Below are positions 1 through 10,904 of a stretch of 64,000 nt of DNA, piece after piece. Source of the DNA: Myoxocephalus aenaeus (lineage: Eukaryota > Chordata > Actinopteri > Perciformes > Cottidae); contig JBAMJR010000071.1 in the NCBI GenBank assembly GCA_038501785.1, positions 100,001 through 164,000 of the forward strand, read 5' to 3'. The number at the start of each line of letters is the position of its first letter. The first letter of the stretch is position 1. Below the pieces are notes generated by a model. The model saw only the letters and a program-made list of their open reading frames with translations, had not been told where the DNA came from and made no database searches. The position numbers and the translations under genes are program-made.

Positions 1-715
1 GAGGTACCTAATACCTTTTGGAGGTACCTAATACCTCCACATCGTCACAGCTCAATGAGTGATGTACACTAGAGATAAAATGGTTGACTCTGCCGTGGAA
101 AGAAACCAACGTATCAACCTTACTCTCATGGAAATATTGACCTTTATTTGCCAGAAACGACAAGAAATAAAGCAGTGCGTCACATATCAGAGAAACATCT
201 GCTCACGCTGCCGGAGGCGACAGCTCCGTGAGGGTTAACGCCTCACTGTTTTGGGGAAAGTCGGCTTTTCGACACTCTCTTCAGCTGAGCTGGAACACGT
301 GACTGAACTGGTCCCAGATCAGCCTCCCAGGGTCACCCGTAGTGCAGCGAGAGGTCAGAGCGCCACAGCTGTCTCTCGTCATGGAGGCCGAGAAGACGAT
401 AACACGACCTTTAACCCCGACGTGACTGAACCCGAGGCCGCACAATAATGCTAAAGGCAACAAACGTGTCTTTGAGTTGTTGAAGGCTTCCGATATCACC
501 AATATGGCGACCAATAATCAATACGATCCATTGTCTAAGGCGTGCAGTGCTTAGTTATCAATGATACAGAGAAGGAAGTGACCTTTAAGAACACATGAAA
601 ACTACTTTTACAGTCGATAGCCGCGCCACGTGAACACAAGTCATCTCGATGGGAACGTAAATGTCAAGGTACCGAATGTCATCTAATAGCTGTCGATACA
701 TTTCACTTCCAACCA
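1..715. other. Unassigned sequence
   Basis: I see no gene, RNA or recognisable element here. The first 36 bases hold two near-identical copies of a short GAGGTACCTAATACC motif. The open frames present are short and lack any motif I recognise. Confidence 0.5.
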
Positions 716-1210
716 CACATTTGAACCTGCTGGTGGCGCTAGAGGAAAAGTCTGAGGACCACTGAAGTTACTAGGACGTCATCATCTGGGAACCATGCAT
801 GTCTGTACAAAGTTTTGTGCCAATCCATCCAAAGGATTTTGAGATATCAAAGATCACCCAAGTATTCATCCTCTGAGCACCATGGACGTCTGGACCACAT
901 TTCATGGCAACCCATCCAAAGGTTCCAGTGAGATTACCTTTAATATTTAATAAAAACATAATTGTCAACTTGCTGATGGCGCAAGAGGAAAAGTCAGGGG
1001 ATTACCACATTTATTAGGATGCATAGTCTGGGGACCGTGAACATCTGCACCAAATTCTGTGCCGATCCCTCTTTTAGATGTTGAGATATTTCCGTCGGGG
1101 GATCTGCAAAGAATTCACAACAACAACAACCTGCTGGTGGCACTAAAGGGGAAATGTCTGGGGGATCACCCTCAGGGGACCTTCATGTCTGGAGCCGCTA
1201 AGATATTTCA
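716..1210. repeat. Interspersed repeat, 3-4 degenerate copies in tandem
   Basis: A block of about 140 bp recurs. It starts with a CTGCTGGTGGCGCTAGAGG-like head at 726, 969 and 1129. It continues with a middle like CCATGAATGTCTG (near 793, 877 and 1037) and ends with a motif like CAATCCATCC (830, 908 and 1063) plus GAGATAT. The copies are diverged and partial. I recognise this as a widespread non-coding teleost repeat but cannot assign its class. A weaker relative may lie near 20540-20600. Confidence 0.6.
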
Positions 1211-1870
1211 GACCGGGCTTAACTCTTGCATCGTCCGAATGGTTCAAATTCCAATGCTGACATATAGAAACCTGATGAAATCTCCCTCGTGTTATGTTTT
1301 TCAGGGCCCGGTGAGATCCCACATGTCCAGGAGCGACCCTGTGGGACCCCGGGTACCTTCCCTCCTGCTGCTTTTACTGGAAAACAACACACTCATTTGC
1401 AGAAAAACACACGGAGACCCCCCCGTCAGAATCCCCACTGCTAGTCCAGTGATCCAGGAGAGTAACACTTAACCCCCGAAGCTCAGTCCTTAATAAAAGT
1501 CTCAAGGTGGAAGCGATCGTCTAAACATTGGTGGGTTTAGTGTAAACTGAAGTTACCATGTTACGTGACTGTGCTGCTGAGCTGTTGAGCAATAAGTGTA
1601 CATACCACGGTGCTATCATGCGTTGTTAAATAAGATATGATTTTTTTTATTTATTTTTTTTGTACACATGCCCTTGACACATATGCAGGTAAGAAGGAGC
1701 CGAGGCTGTCTGATACCACCTGGTATCGACTGAAGAGAAGCCGAGCAGGAAATGCCTGTTCCTACAAATACTGATGAAAATACGAAGTCCAAGAAACAAG
1801 AACCGAAATTAAGAAACACGACGTCCAGCTGCGTTTGTTAGGTGATGACCATTGAGGGAACGGAGGAGTG
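1211..1870. other. Unassigned sequence
   Basis: No gene or element recognised. A T-rich run lies at 1640-1660. Open frames here have no visible domain. Confidence 0.4.
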
Positions 1871-1874
1871 ACGA

Positions 1875-2412
1875 AGAGACGCCATATACGTCTGTTAGAG
1901 ACCTGTCAATCACCCTGTAGCCCCGCCCCTAAAGCGTCCCCTGCTTTATGGTCTGTTTGACTCTAAATGACCATAATTTACTAAATGAACATCATGCTGT
2001 ATTGAAGAAGACTTGAAACTAGAGATTGAGACATAAACTCATGTTTACAATGTTTACTGAGGGAATACATCAAGAGAGAAGTAGAGTCATTTATATAGAC
2101 TTCTATACAACCAGAGGAGTCACCCCCTGGTGGTCAGGAGAGAGAATGTAGCTTTAACACATGAAGCATATACTTCTATACAACCAGAGGAGTCGCTCCC
2201 TGGTGGTCAGGAGAGAGAATGCAGCTTTAACACATGAAGCATAGACTTCTATACAACCAGAGGAGTCGCTCCCTGGTGGTCAGGAGAGAGAATGCAGCTT
2301 TAACACATGAAGCATATACTTCTATACAACCAGAGGAGTCACCCCCTGGTGGTCACTAGAGAGAATGCAGCTTTAACACATGAAGCATATACTTCTATAC
2401 AACCAGAGGAGT
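1875..2412 (+). mobile_element. Non-autonomous element with 73-bp internal tandem repeat, copy 1
   Basis: The left part (about 1880-2075) is shared with 22075-22245 and 40165-40290. Landmarks are AGCCCCGCCC, then CCCCTGCTTTATGGTCTG, then ATGACCATAA. The right part (about 2095-2412) is a 73-bp tandem repeat with four full units and a truncated fifth. Each unit holds ACTTCTATACAACCAGAGG followed by CCCCTGGTGGTC. I see no coding capacity. It is repeated four times in this window, so it is mobile or was once mobile. Its class is unknown. Confidence 0.7.
2119..2352 (-). promoter_or_regulatory. Four CTCF-like cores at 73-bp spacing
   Basis: Reverse-complement forms of a CCACCAGGGGGTGAC-like core occur at 2119-2133, 2192-2206, 2265-2279 and 2338-2352, exactly 73 bp apart. 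CCACCAGGGGGCGC is close to the vertebrate CTCF consensus core. Binding is inferred from the motif only. Confidence 0.4.
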
Positions 2413-2419
2413 CTGAAGG

Positions 2420-2765
2420 GCTATAAAACTTAAATCGGCAAACACAAAACAGGCATTTCAACTTGTTTTCAGTCTCTTTTCTCTTCCTTACGTCACCTCA
2501 ACCTACGACCTTTGCCACCCGGACTTAAGACACTTTTACCCATTCTGAGCCGAGATGATTGAACATTTGGCTTTAAAAAGCAAACCAACCGCGTCGGTTC
2601 AGTTGTTCCTTCACACGTGTTCACCGGCTCTCACCGCAGAATGAGACTCCTGTTCAACACATTCAACTAGAGAGAGGGAGGGGGGGGGGGCAGGTGTGTG
2701 TTATAATTAATTGAAGGTTAATGGTGCCCATTGATCTTAAAGCAAGCGGGTGTCACTCCTAATAG
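2420..2765. other. Unassigned sequence
   Basis: No gene recognised. A G run lies at 2681-2690. Confidence 0.4.
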
Positions 2766-2768
2766 AGT

Positions 2769-2791
2769 CACACACACACACACACACACAC
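2769..2791. repeat. (CA)n microsatellite
   Basis: Perfect CA run of about 11 repeats. Confidence 0.95.
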
Positions 2792-2869
2792 CTGGCTGAC
2801 TGATTTAATCAATCGTCTTTGATTCTGCCCATCACACAGGCCTTAGTTGGGTTACTGATTGTTCCTGAT

Positions 2870-2871
<2 letters not shown>

Positions 2872-2932
<61 letters not shown>
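2872..2932. repeat. (GT)n microsatellite
   Basis: Perfect GT run of about 30 repeats. It accounts for the Cys-Val and Thr-His open frames here. Confidence 0.97.
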
Positions 2933-2933
<1 letters not shown>

Positions 2934-3059
2934 AGTTGAATATATGGAAGCGGTTACAGGCTGTTTCGATGGTGCAGCCGTATGCATACGTAATATTATA
3001 CTGAGCAAAATGTAAAATGATTCATTGTAGGCGGCAACAGAATATGTAATGAATTAACC

Positions 3060-3127
<68 letters not shown>
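3060..3127. repeat. (GT)n microsatellite
   Basis: Perfect GT run of about 34 repeats. Confidence 0.97.
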
Positions 3128-3128
<1 letters not shown>

Positions 3129-3225
3129 TCAGTGGGGATCTTGTACACTGGCTTAGTGGAGTTATCTTGTGCTAACAGGTACAAGAGGTGATCAATGACA
3201 TTCACAAACAACTGCCACCGACAAC

Positions 3226-3251
3226 CACACACACACACACACACACACACC
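3226..3251. repeat. (CA)n microsatellite
   Basis: CA run of about 13 repeats. Confidence 0.95.
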
Positions 3252-3421
3252 TTTGGTCAGCTGGGAATAATTACATCACTGTGGCTAACAGACTCTTAAA
3301 GCAACAGGCACAATGTTGTGAGTTTCCAGGGTTGGAAATTAACTTTCTGGTTTTAACCGGTTGTGTGAAACAAGAAGATCTACAACATTCAAGCAACAAG
3401 CTATTCCATAACGGCAAACTC

Positions 3422-3500
3422 CATGCGGACCTTCACCCAGGAGACCGTGGTTAGTGTCTTTGAGGGAAACAAGAAGTCCTCGTCGATTCATTTTGTCACG
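3422..3500. repeat. Dispersed repeat fragment, relative at 32508-32585
   Basis: GGACCTTCACCCAGGAGACC followed by a GTTAGTGTCTTTGAGGGAAAC-like stretch matches 32512 onward in order and spacing with scattered differences. It is non-coding in both places. Confidence 0.4.
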
Positions 3501-3623
3501 TAACTTACAGACTTCAGTATCGGAACATTAGTGGTCATTTTAACCCAAACCATCTCTTTCTAAACTTTGAATTTTGACGGAATTTTATCTTTAAAACACT
3601 GTGTACACGTAAGGAGCGGAAGA

Positions 3624-3625
<2 letters not shown>

Positions 3626-3702
<77 letters not shown>

Positions 3703-3715
3703 TCTCTCTCTCTCT
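3626..3715. repeat. (GT)n then (CT)n compound microsatellite
   Basis: A GT run of about 75 bp (3626-3700) passes directly into a CT run (3701-3715). Confidence 0.97.
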
Positions 3716-3806
3716 TATCACAGCTTGTGCGTTTTAAAACTTGTGTTGTTAAAACTGCAGCACAGTGAAGCCGACAATGATTCAGACGGGTTGCTGCATC
3801 TGAAAA

Positions 3807-3807
<1 letters not shown>

Positions 3808-3868
<61 letters not shown>
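3808..3868. repeat. (GT)n microsatellite
   Basis: Perfect GT run of about 30 repeats. Confidence 0.97.
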
Positions 3869-3871
<3 letters not shown>

Positions 3872-3989
3872 ACATGGCTGTCAGTGGGTGTGTATCAGTC
3901 ACAGCTCTCACAAGCCTGTTCGCAGTGCAGTGCACCAGAACATGTCGTTCTCCGCAGTCCTTTATGGGGGCTGCACCCCAACAGGTTTT

Positions 3990-4070
3990 TTCTTTCTCTC
4001 CCTCTCCTCTCTCTCCCTCCATCTCTCTCCCTCCATCTCTCTCCCTCCATCTCTCTCCATCTCTCTCGAC
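3990..4070. repeat. Pyrimidine-rich simple repeat
   Basis: CTCTCCCTCCAT-type units repeat at least three times within an almost pure pyrimidine tract. Confidence 0.8.
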
Positions 4071-4184
4071 CTCAACAGAGGAGGGGTGCAGAGTTGCTGA
4101 GGCTCGGGCCGACTTATTAGAGAGAGATTGATGTGTATGTGTGTGTGAGCTCTCAGCACCGGCAGCGGGATGTAGGAGGACATG

Positions 4185-4186
<2 letters not shown>

Positions 4187-4254
<68 letters not shown>
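4187..4254. repeat. (CA)n microsatellite
   Basis: Perfect CA run of about 34 repeats. Confidence 0.97.
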
Positions 4255-4257
<3 letters not shown>

Positions 4258-4428
4258 GGGTGGGGGGTGAAAAGGGGGAGAAAGAGTGGGGGATGAAAGC
4301 TAAAAATAAGATCCATCGATCCAGCTTTAATATGAGTGTAGTGGAACGAAGGAGAAAGAAAACGCAGCGCCGCCTCAAACTCAATCCAGCGTTTCAAAAG
4401 CCTGGTCGGCATTTTACAAGTAATACAT

Positions 4429-4484
4429 CACACACACACACACACACAAAATCGGGTTGACACACACACACACACACACACACA
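4429..4484. repeat. Interrupted (CA)n microsatellite
   Basis: Two CA runs (4429-4449 and 4461-4484) are split by an 11-base interruption. Confidence 0.95.
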
Positions 4485-4557
4485 TTATTTGGATACAGAT
4501 GCACAAATGCAACAGCAAACAAAACATCTGCAGTCCTACAAACATTCCTCCTCTTCA

Positions 4558-4558
<1 letters not shown>

Positions 4559-4599
<41 letters not shown>
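4559..4599. repeat. (CA)n microsatellite
   Basis: Perfect CA run of about 20 repeats. Confidence 0.97.
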
Positions 4600-4601
<2 letters not shown>

Positions 4602-6225
4602 TTTTAAACACCCACCTGCGGTAAAAATAAAACGGAGTGATATTTTCTGCTCCAGTACGAACAGAAAGAGGAACAAGAAGTGCAGAGTCAGGAGAACAGG
4701 ACGAGTCTTCATGGGAGCTTCTTCTTTTTTTATTTGCCGGTCAAATTACTCAACATGTGATCAGTGATGTCAGACACACAAGGATTATTTACTTGAATTA
4801 TTATTATTGTTATTGTTATATAGTTTAGTCAAAAAGAGAACAAACCACCTGAAATATTAAATTCACTATCGTAGAATATTGTGCAACGCATTCTGACATT
4901 TGAGAACCGATTTGTTCGGCACGTAACTTTTGGTACATATCGTCCTCCTCCTCCTCCTCTTTTTGTCCCAACACCCTCTTTGCAGTCACAGCACCCTTTG
5001 TTGGGGGCCCTGGGGTGGCATCAGGTGGCATCAGGTGGCGCTGAGAGTCAGAGGCGGCACAAAGGCTCTCTTTCTGCCGCCATGGCCTCCTCTCTCCCGT
5101 GAGAAAGACGATGGGCAACGGCAAACCTCCTGCTGGCTCCTCTGAGCCTTCGGGGGGGAAATGACTTCACTGTCAGGGAGGAGGAGGAGGAGGAGGAGGA
5201 AGAGCAGCTCGTTCACAGCAGCATCCATGAGCACAGGTAACAGACAAGAATAAAAAGAGCGGAGCAGAGCAACTGGCCTGCCAGCGTGTCTGAGATTGGA
5301 GGGAGACTCTGAGAAAAGTTCAAGTCGTGATCTTCGCAAAAATAGAACATCTTTGATGTGACGTGTCGAGTCTTGGCCAATCAGCGTTAAGATGTCGACA
5401 GCGTCTTCATTTCCCTCAACCTTGTTTTCAATGGAAGCTAGTCAGCTTGCTATCACGTTAGCTAGCGTGTTTGGGTTGTGTAGTGTCGTTAAAGTTACTT
5501 TATGTTCCGTTACAGTTCAGTCTTGCTTGGAAAAAAAAAAATTATATATATATAAAATATGTAAATAATAAATATTAATCACACCTTGTATAAATCATGC
5601 TAAAAAAAAAAATCTAATGTTTCTTTAATTACTGCTCGGGCCGACGAAGAACCCATTAAAGTTTGGAATGGGTCCAAATCAAAAGGGGGGGGGGGGGGTC
5701 TCTCATCTCCACTCATAAATCAGCTGTATTACATATTTTAATAACTCAGTTTCATTACATAAGCAAGAGTCAATTTGACCTCAGGAGGATCAAACTTGAC
5801 ACACGCGTGTGAATGATTGAAAGCAAAGCCTCGCGATTATTTCTGTCCTCAATCAATCTGCAGATTCTTTTCTTCTCCTTTTAAAATCAGGAAAACAAAG
5901 AAACTAATCAATGAACCCGCTCTCGCCCCTGTGTTCCAAGAGATTACCGACTTTAAATCTCAGTAAACCAAATAAAATCTTGAATTGCGAGGTCGTCATT
6001 CATCAGAAACGGAAACGACCCAAACAGTTGAGTTCAAACTGTCCGACGCAGACGCTTCAGCGTTGGAATTAAACTTTCCTTTCTTTAAAGATGTCGGCGG
6101 AGGGAAGAGGCATCAGATATTCTGAGAGCCTCGTTTAGCCCTCATCAGACCAAATAAATGGGCTGGAGACCTGAACGCCTCTGGCTTCAAGTATTTGAAT
6201 AAAGCCGCGCGAGACAGAGCTGGAT

Positions 6226-6226
<1 letters not shown>
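4600..6226. other. Unassigned sequence with small simple repeats
   Basis: No gene recognised. It holds a CCT run near 4940-4957, a GGA run near 5179-5200, a short AT run near 5545-5561 and a G run near 5686-5698. The stretch 5640-5690 resembles a common fish interspersed fragment, but I cannot name it. Confidence 0.45.

Positions 6227-6272
<46 letters not shown>
6227..6272. repeat. (CA)n microsatellite
   Basis: CA run of about 23 repeats. Confidence 0.97.
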
Positions 6273-6274
<2 letters not shown>

Positions 6275-6357
6275 TGAATGCAGAATGTGTTCTCACCCTC
6301 CTGAACTCTTTTATTCTGATCCTCGAAAGCCAAATCTATCTAGAAGGCTTAACCCCC

Positions 6358-6359
<2 letters not shown>

Positions 6360-6438
<79 letters not shown>
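6360..6438. repeat. (CA)n microsatellite
   Basis: CA run of about 39 repeats, preceded by a short C run. Confidence 0.97.
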
Positions 6439-6441
<3 letters not shown>

Positions 6442-6696
6442 ATATGCAGCGTCGGGGAGCTGCTGCTGCGTCGGCTACTGTTCCTTTTATAAAAGTCAGA
6501 TGTCGTTCTTGGGAAACATCTGACTGCCAGAACCCGTTGCTGCGCTTCTGGTTTCAGTTTTTTTTTTTTGGGATCGGATTCAGCAGATCAAACGCTTGGA
6601 AGAGCCAAGAAGCTCCGTGTTTCTGGACATGATGAATATATTATCATAGGAAATGCTTAACAGGGGTGTTTTCTTTTAATGCATACTCTGTAAGGC

Positions 6697-6698
<2 letters not shown>

Positions 6699-6731
<33 letters not shown>
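6699..6731. repeat. (CA)n microsatellite
   Basis: CA run of about 16 repeats. Confidence 0.95.
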
Positions 6732-6734
<3 letters not shown>

Positions 6735-7204
6735 CTTCAACTCTGTTTTGGATAGATTAAAAGGTGGACTTAGCTCCTGGTTCATTGTATTATCAATATT
6801 GACCTTCAATGTGAGAAGGAGCTGCAGCCAAACCCGAAACTCTGCCATAAATAACTGATGTGTCACATATCTGCACTCATTCTGTTTTGTTTGGCAAAAA
6901 AATAAATAGCTTATTGTTTTCCACAATGAGCTATTTAGTAGTAACTAAATATCAGTTGTTTTTTGCACAGATATAACTTTATTTTCATTGTTCTAAGTGA
7001 TTGCAATTTAAAAATAAAGAAATGTCTGATGGAGCAATCTGATTTACTTGAAAGTGATTGCAATTTTCTTCATTCTGTTATTTCTAAAAGCACAGATGGA
7101 GTCACAAAATGAAGTTATTTACAGAAAAAGTTTGAGAACCACTACTTTAAGTGTTGGTGTCGTCGCCGCGCCCCCCCCCCCGAAGCTGTAAACCTAGGGG
7201 AAAC

Positions 7205-7205
<1 letters not shown>
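6732..7205. other. Unassigned AT-rich sequence
   Basis: No gene recognised. A C run lies at about 7171-7180. Confidence 0.4.

Positions 7206-7207
<2 letters not shown>

Positions 7208-7242
<35 letters not shown>
7208..7242. repeat. (TA)n microsatellite
   Basis: TA run of about 17 repeats followed by a short CA stretch. Confidence 0.95.
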
Positions 7243-7250
<8 letters not shown>

Positions 7251-7544
7251 TACACACGTCACCGTATCAAAACATGTTGGTGGACCTGAATGAAAACTAA
7301 TCTCTGAGGGAGAACGTACACTTGATCCTGATAACGCGATAAGAAATAAAAAAGGCAGGTAGACGAAGGTTACAGTGGTGGAGTGTAGAAATACTACAGA
7401 GAGAAAACAGTTATTACGTAAGAGAAGAAGAACAAGAAGAAGAGAGGAGATTTAAAAAAGGTGGATCAACTCCAGAACGAGTCCGTTAACAATCCAGTCA
7501 CACTCTCAGCGCTGAAACCCGATGGGCAGACCTTCAAACCAAGT

Positions 7545-7545
<1 letters not shown>

Positions 7546-7613
<68 letters not shown>
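7546..7613. repeat. (GT)n microsatellite
   Basis: Perfect GT run of about 34 repeats. Confidence 0.97.
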
Positions 7614-8063
<450 letters not shown>

Positions 8064-8149
8064 TCTTTCGCTGGCAGAGCAGTTACAGCCAACTCTTGAA
8101 CTTAATCGCTCCTTTTCCTCCCTGCTGTCGTATCACATTACTCTATCCA

Positions 8150-8150
<1 letters not shown>

Positions 8151-8233
<83 letters not shown>
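8151..8233. repeat. (CA)n microsatellite
   Basis: Perfect CA run of about 41 repeats. With the GT run at 7964-8062 it forms an inverted pair of repeats 88 bp apart. Confidence 0.97.
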
Positions 8234-8235
<2 letters not shown>

Positions 8236-8317
8236 CCTGAAGGCTCCTGATTTAGAGTTCAAGAGGGAACTGAGGAGAACGGATGAGAATGGTCATGAAG
8301 GCCACATGGTCGTCATG

Positions 8318-8322
<5 letters not shown>

Positions 8323-8363
<41 letters not shown>
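8323..8363. repeat. (CA)n microsatellite
   Basis: CA run of about 20 repeats. Confidence 0.96.
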
Positions 8364-8365
<2 letters not shown>

Positions 8366-10014
8366 TTAATCAAATGTCACTCCTCTAAAATCGGTGAAGT
8401 GTGACTTCAATACGATATCCTGCTTAAAAGGTATCGATATTGAAACAATACCTCAACAAAAATAAAAAATAAAAAATAGAAATCTGGAAAAGTGGTGGAA
8501 TAATGTGTTTTATTAATTAATAAAAAATGTCAAATAATGTGATGCTTGAATTTATGGGATTTCTTTTACAGTCAACTTTATTCTTGTAATCAGATCTAAT
8601 TTGTGTTGCAGCGTTTAATGAGGCCTTTTGTCGTTGTTGTGAAACAGCGCCCCCACCAGCGCCTGCAGTAACCTTCAGGCGGAGAGCGGTACTGCAGCAC
8701 GGAGGACGCCGAGAGGGTTCCAAAACAAAAACCCACAAAATGACAATAAATTTAAATAATCATCTTTCATTTGTTGACTTAGCGTTAGCTAAAACACAGG
8801 ACCAACAGTGGCCCTTTTAGAGTACCAGAACTAATGAAATACGGTATCGTACCGTTTTTCTTTAACAGCAGGGGCTGCTGCGATATCTTTTTAATCTCCG
8901 TGCAACAACAACGCATGTCCTCAGATCCAGTTCTACTTGGGGAAACATAATATTTGCACGTCTGAAGTGCTGCATGGTTGTAGTTTACGGCTCCAAAAAC
9001 ACCGTTAATCTGTGACTTTGTGCTCAAATATTTGCACATCACTGAGGCCAACTTTTAATCTAAAACGGAGAAGCCCATTGTGTTTATGTGGAGACTGAAA
9101 CTGACGGGATCAGAGAGGTTGTAAACTACTTTAGCTCATTGATTCTGCACACATCTTATTTCTTCACCTCGTGGGCATCAAACATAAAACCATTACTCTC
9201 CAGAACTAGAAACACTAACAGAGCTTCTTTGTTCACGATCGGCTGCGCTGTGCACGGCTTGTTAATCTGTGACGAAGGCTCACCTCAGACCAAAAGGTTT
9301 TATGGGTAATCTCTGCTCACCCGCATGTTTGCTGGGATCGCATCAAACCCGGATTTCGGGGCAACCGGTTGATGAACCGAAGACAAAAAGCTGGAGATGA
9401 ATCTCGTACAGTAGAGTCATTTAATGAGAAAAGACGCAGGGGCGGAGGGACGCCATGTTTAAAAATCATTTTAAGGCCTTTACACACCTGGGGATTGCAC
9501 TGCAATCTGTTACGTAAAAAAGGCAACAAAACCACAAACAGTTTTGTTTAGGCAACAAAAGCACGAGCGTAAACACACAACACGTTTCTGTCCATGTTTT
9601 GTTTTTCCCGTCGACCCAGAGCTGAAGCTGCTCCGAGGGCTTTTATTGTGAAAGGCAAGAGCAGAAGGAGTGGCTGAAGGGGAATAAAGTGTTCTGTCTT
9701 CTAGCTATGAGCTCCTCAGACGTATACCTGCTAGGTGCGTCTTAACTAGAGACCAGTGGTACAAAGGAGCTGGTCTGGTTTGAGCCATCCGGAGTAATGG
9801 CTTGTCCAAAAGGCGTGTCGTCAGCATAGCTTTGGTATTTGTCGAGGAACACAGTAAATGTTTCACGGCCGACGGCGTCGTGGCGTTGACCTCTGACCTG
9901 CTGGTCTGAGCGGAGCTGGTGGACGATCAGAGGAAAGAAAAACAGAAATGTGCCGACGGACGCAAAAACACTGAGGCGGAAGATCAGCAGCGACGGCTGG
10001 TGAGGACCGAGGCT
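8364..10014. other. Unassigned sequence
   Basis: No gene recognised. The stretch 9520-9560 contains AGGCAACAAAACCAC-type motifs twice in opposite orientations. These resemble the dispersed motif near the 30-bp array at 16.5-17.1 kb and one at 46275. Confidence 0.4.
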
Positions 10015-10042
10015 TCATCATCATCATCATCATCATCATCAT
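10015..10042. repeat. (TCA)n microsatellite
   Basis: Perfect TCA run of about 9 repeats. Confidence 0.95.
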
Positions 10043-10405
10043 GAGCAATAGTCAGTTCCTCTTTTGCATCAATGTGATGAAGTACTTTAAATCTGGAGTA
10101 GCCACATTTCTAAATTCATTGATTCTTCCAGATATTTGTGTTTATCCGGATGGAAGAGTCAAACCGCTCCTTTGTTGCCAACATCCACGCATTCAGAGTT
10201 CCAGACCAAGTCAATGATGTGAGAGGAAAAAAAGAAAAGAGTATAAATAACAAAAATGCATGAAATAGAAATAAAGGGGATTAAATATGAAAGCACACTA
10301 GTTATGACACACTGAGACAAAACAAGTTCTTAGAGCCTTTAGTTTCACTGCCAACGGCCCCGCCCACTTTCTCTCCCAGTTATTGATTACTGAGCTTTCT
10401 GCTTA

Positions 10406-10411
<6 letters not shown>
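10043..10411. other. Unassigned sequence
   Basis: No gene recognised. Confidence 0.4.

Positions 10412-10445
<34 letters not shown>
10412..10445. repeat. (CA)n microsatellite
   Basis: CA run of about 17 repeats after a short TA stretch. Confidence 0.95.
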
Positions 10446-10448
<3 letters not shown>

Positions 10449-10575
10449 CTTGAAGGGCGTTCACAGTAAAGCCAAGTTTGTGGCACGCAGATGATGCATC
10501 AACAAGATCTCCTTTTATCAAAAAGGTGTCTCGTGTAAGGCATCTCTCTTGACATGGAAATCCTCAGAGCGTGCG

Positions 10576-10599
10576 CACACACACACACACACACACAAA
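10576..10599. repeat. (CA)n microsatellite
   Basis: CA run of about 12 repeats. Confidence 0.93.
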
Positions 10600-10680
10600 A
10601 TAGTGAACTGAACATCCCCTGATGTGTCAACTCTGACTTTGCAGCCTTATCGCGACAGGCGGTCGCCTCAAGGTGACCCC

Positions 10681-10684
<4 letters not shown>

Positions 10685-10712
<28 letters not shown>
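10685..10712. repeat. (GA)n microsatellite
   Basis: GA run of about 14 repeats. Confidence 0.95.
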
Positions 10713-10904
10713 CCCATTTTTTTCATAGAAAACGTAGAGGACCTTTATCTACTTGTAGGTTTGACTCCGTTAACCATTATTTACTTCATCGGCACACGTT
10801 CAGGAATCATCCCTCGCTTTAAAACTGCAAAGACTTTTCTAAGAAATAATTGAAGGATTTAAATTATTGTGGCTTCGTGATGGAGTCTCACATTCTGTCT
10901 TCAG

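Noticed and set aside
3591..4412. Cys-Val, Thr-His and similar open frames over the microsatellites
   Set aside because: These are translations of GT and CA runs. The same applies at 7.9-8.4 and 47.6-48.7 kb.
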